From positions 1 through 24,383 of the forward strand of contig JAKTTS010000217.1 in assembly GCA_030560485.1 (NCBI GenBank): a stretch of 24,383 nt of DNA. Direction: 5' to 3'. The translations under genes were made by a program, and so were the position numbers. Positions 24,036 to 24,383 of this stretch are shown piece by piece. Positions within the stretch are counted from its first letter, which is position 1. Each line of letters starts with the position of its first letter. Below the pieces are notes generated by a model. That model saw only the letters and a list, made by a program, of their open reading frames with translations. It made no database searches and was not told where the DNA came from. Source of the DNA: Ascoidea tarda (nom. inval.) (taxonomy: Eukaryota > Ascomycota > Saccharomycetes > Ascoideales > Ascoideaceae).

Positions 24036-24383
24036 ATGTCACTCATCGAACTCAGAGACTTCAAGATCGCCTTGCCTGGTCTTCCTGACGACAGAATTTA
24101 CAGTTTGAAGAAGGAGGTGTTGAATTCCATCAACAAGCTCAACAACTCCAACAGCTTGATGGAAGCGGAAATCAAGAAATTGAGTAACAAACTTAATGGC
24201 ACCTCAGACAACCAGTTGGACAACGACTTGAGCCTTGATGACGATGACGACGATGATGTCAAAATCATCAAGGACGACATCAAGTTGTATGAAGAGAGCA
24301 TTTCTGAGAACAAAATTGTGTTGAAGAATAACCAAAAGAGAATCGACTTTTGGCATGCGGAAATCGCCAACAGAAATCTACCA
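24036..24383 (+). CDS. TMA17: Proteasome regulatory-particle assembly chaperone Tma17/Adc17, N-terminal part (cut by window edge)
   Basis: From the ATG at 24036, 116 codons run to the window end without a stop; yeast Tma17 has 150 residues. MSLIELRDFKIALPGLPDDR parallels yeast IQIEEFKTAISGMSDME; SLKKEVLNSINKLNNSN parallels QIKTEIENSINHLQRSN; and IKLYEESISENKIVLKNNQ parallels LALYKDSVRENEIVLNNYN. An acidic Asp run separates the two helical parts, as in yeast. Tma17 binds Rpt6 and helps pair it with Rpt3 during base assembly under stress. It is a small coiled-coil cytosolic protein. The short ancestral signature makes the call good but not certain. The TATA box just upstream fits inducible expression. 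Confidence 0.85.
   Translation, partial: MSLIELRDFKIALPGLPDDRIYSLKKEVLNSINKLNNSNSLMEAEIKKLSNKLNGTSDNQLDNDLSLDDDDDDDVKIIKDDIKLYEESISENKIVLKNNQKRIDFWHAEIANRNLP

Noticed and set aside
1-24383. Transposons, LTR or other virus-like elements, CRISPR arrays
   Set aside because: No reverse transcriptase, integrase, transposase or capsid-like frame, no terminal repeats and no spacer-repeat arrays were seen.

Overview
The window looks like nuclear DNA of an ascomycete budding yeast (Saccharomycotina). It is AT-rich, genes are compact and mostly intronless, proteins carry Asn-rich low-complexity inserts, and seven of the twelve genes can be named by eye from Saccharomyces cerevisiae proteins. CTG codons are rare in the frames I read, and none sits where it would settle how CTG is decoded, so I cannot place the species more closely.

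Layout from left to right: RPO41 (mitochondrial RNA polymerase, -, cut by the left edge); CCS1 (copper chaperone for superoxide dismutase, -); ARP9 (actin-related subunit of RSC and SWI/SNF, +); a secreted aspartic-protease (yapsin-like) homologue with altered active-site motifs (-); a roughly 16-segment membrane protein that may be a tandem duplication of a UPF0658-like unit (+); a long gene-poor stretch; an F-box-like/SDS22-type LRR protein (+); a stretch with decaying 10-bp and 17-bp repeats; a small GPI-type wall protein with twelve 5-residue repeats (-); about 900 bp of AT-rich DNA holding an incomplete defensin-like Cys block; a large P1B-type (CCC2-like) copper-ATPase homologue in which nearly all metal-binding and catalytic motifs are gone (-); YKT6 (-); SFH1 (RSC subunit, +); YMD8 (nucleotide-sugar-transporter-like, -); and TMA17/ADC17 (proteasome assembly chaperone, +, cut by the right edge).

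The outer thirds carry conserved housekeeping genes. The middle (about 5.3-19.1 kb) carries fast-evolving, lineage-restricted genes. Two of these look like pseudoenzymes: open, full-length family members whose catalytic motifs have been replaced while the fold signature remains. The P1B-ATPase homologue is the most striking item. Other themes are CT/CTG-rich leaders in front of several genes, start-overlapping uORFs, a 5' GC gradient in the long AT-rich genes, and two RSC subunits (ARP9, SFH1) in one window. No virus-like element, transposon, tRNA, rRNA or CRISPR array was recognised.
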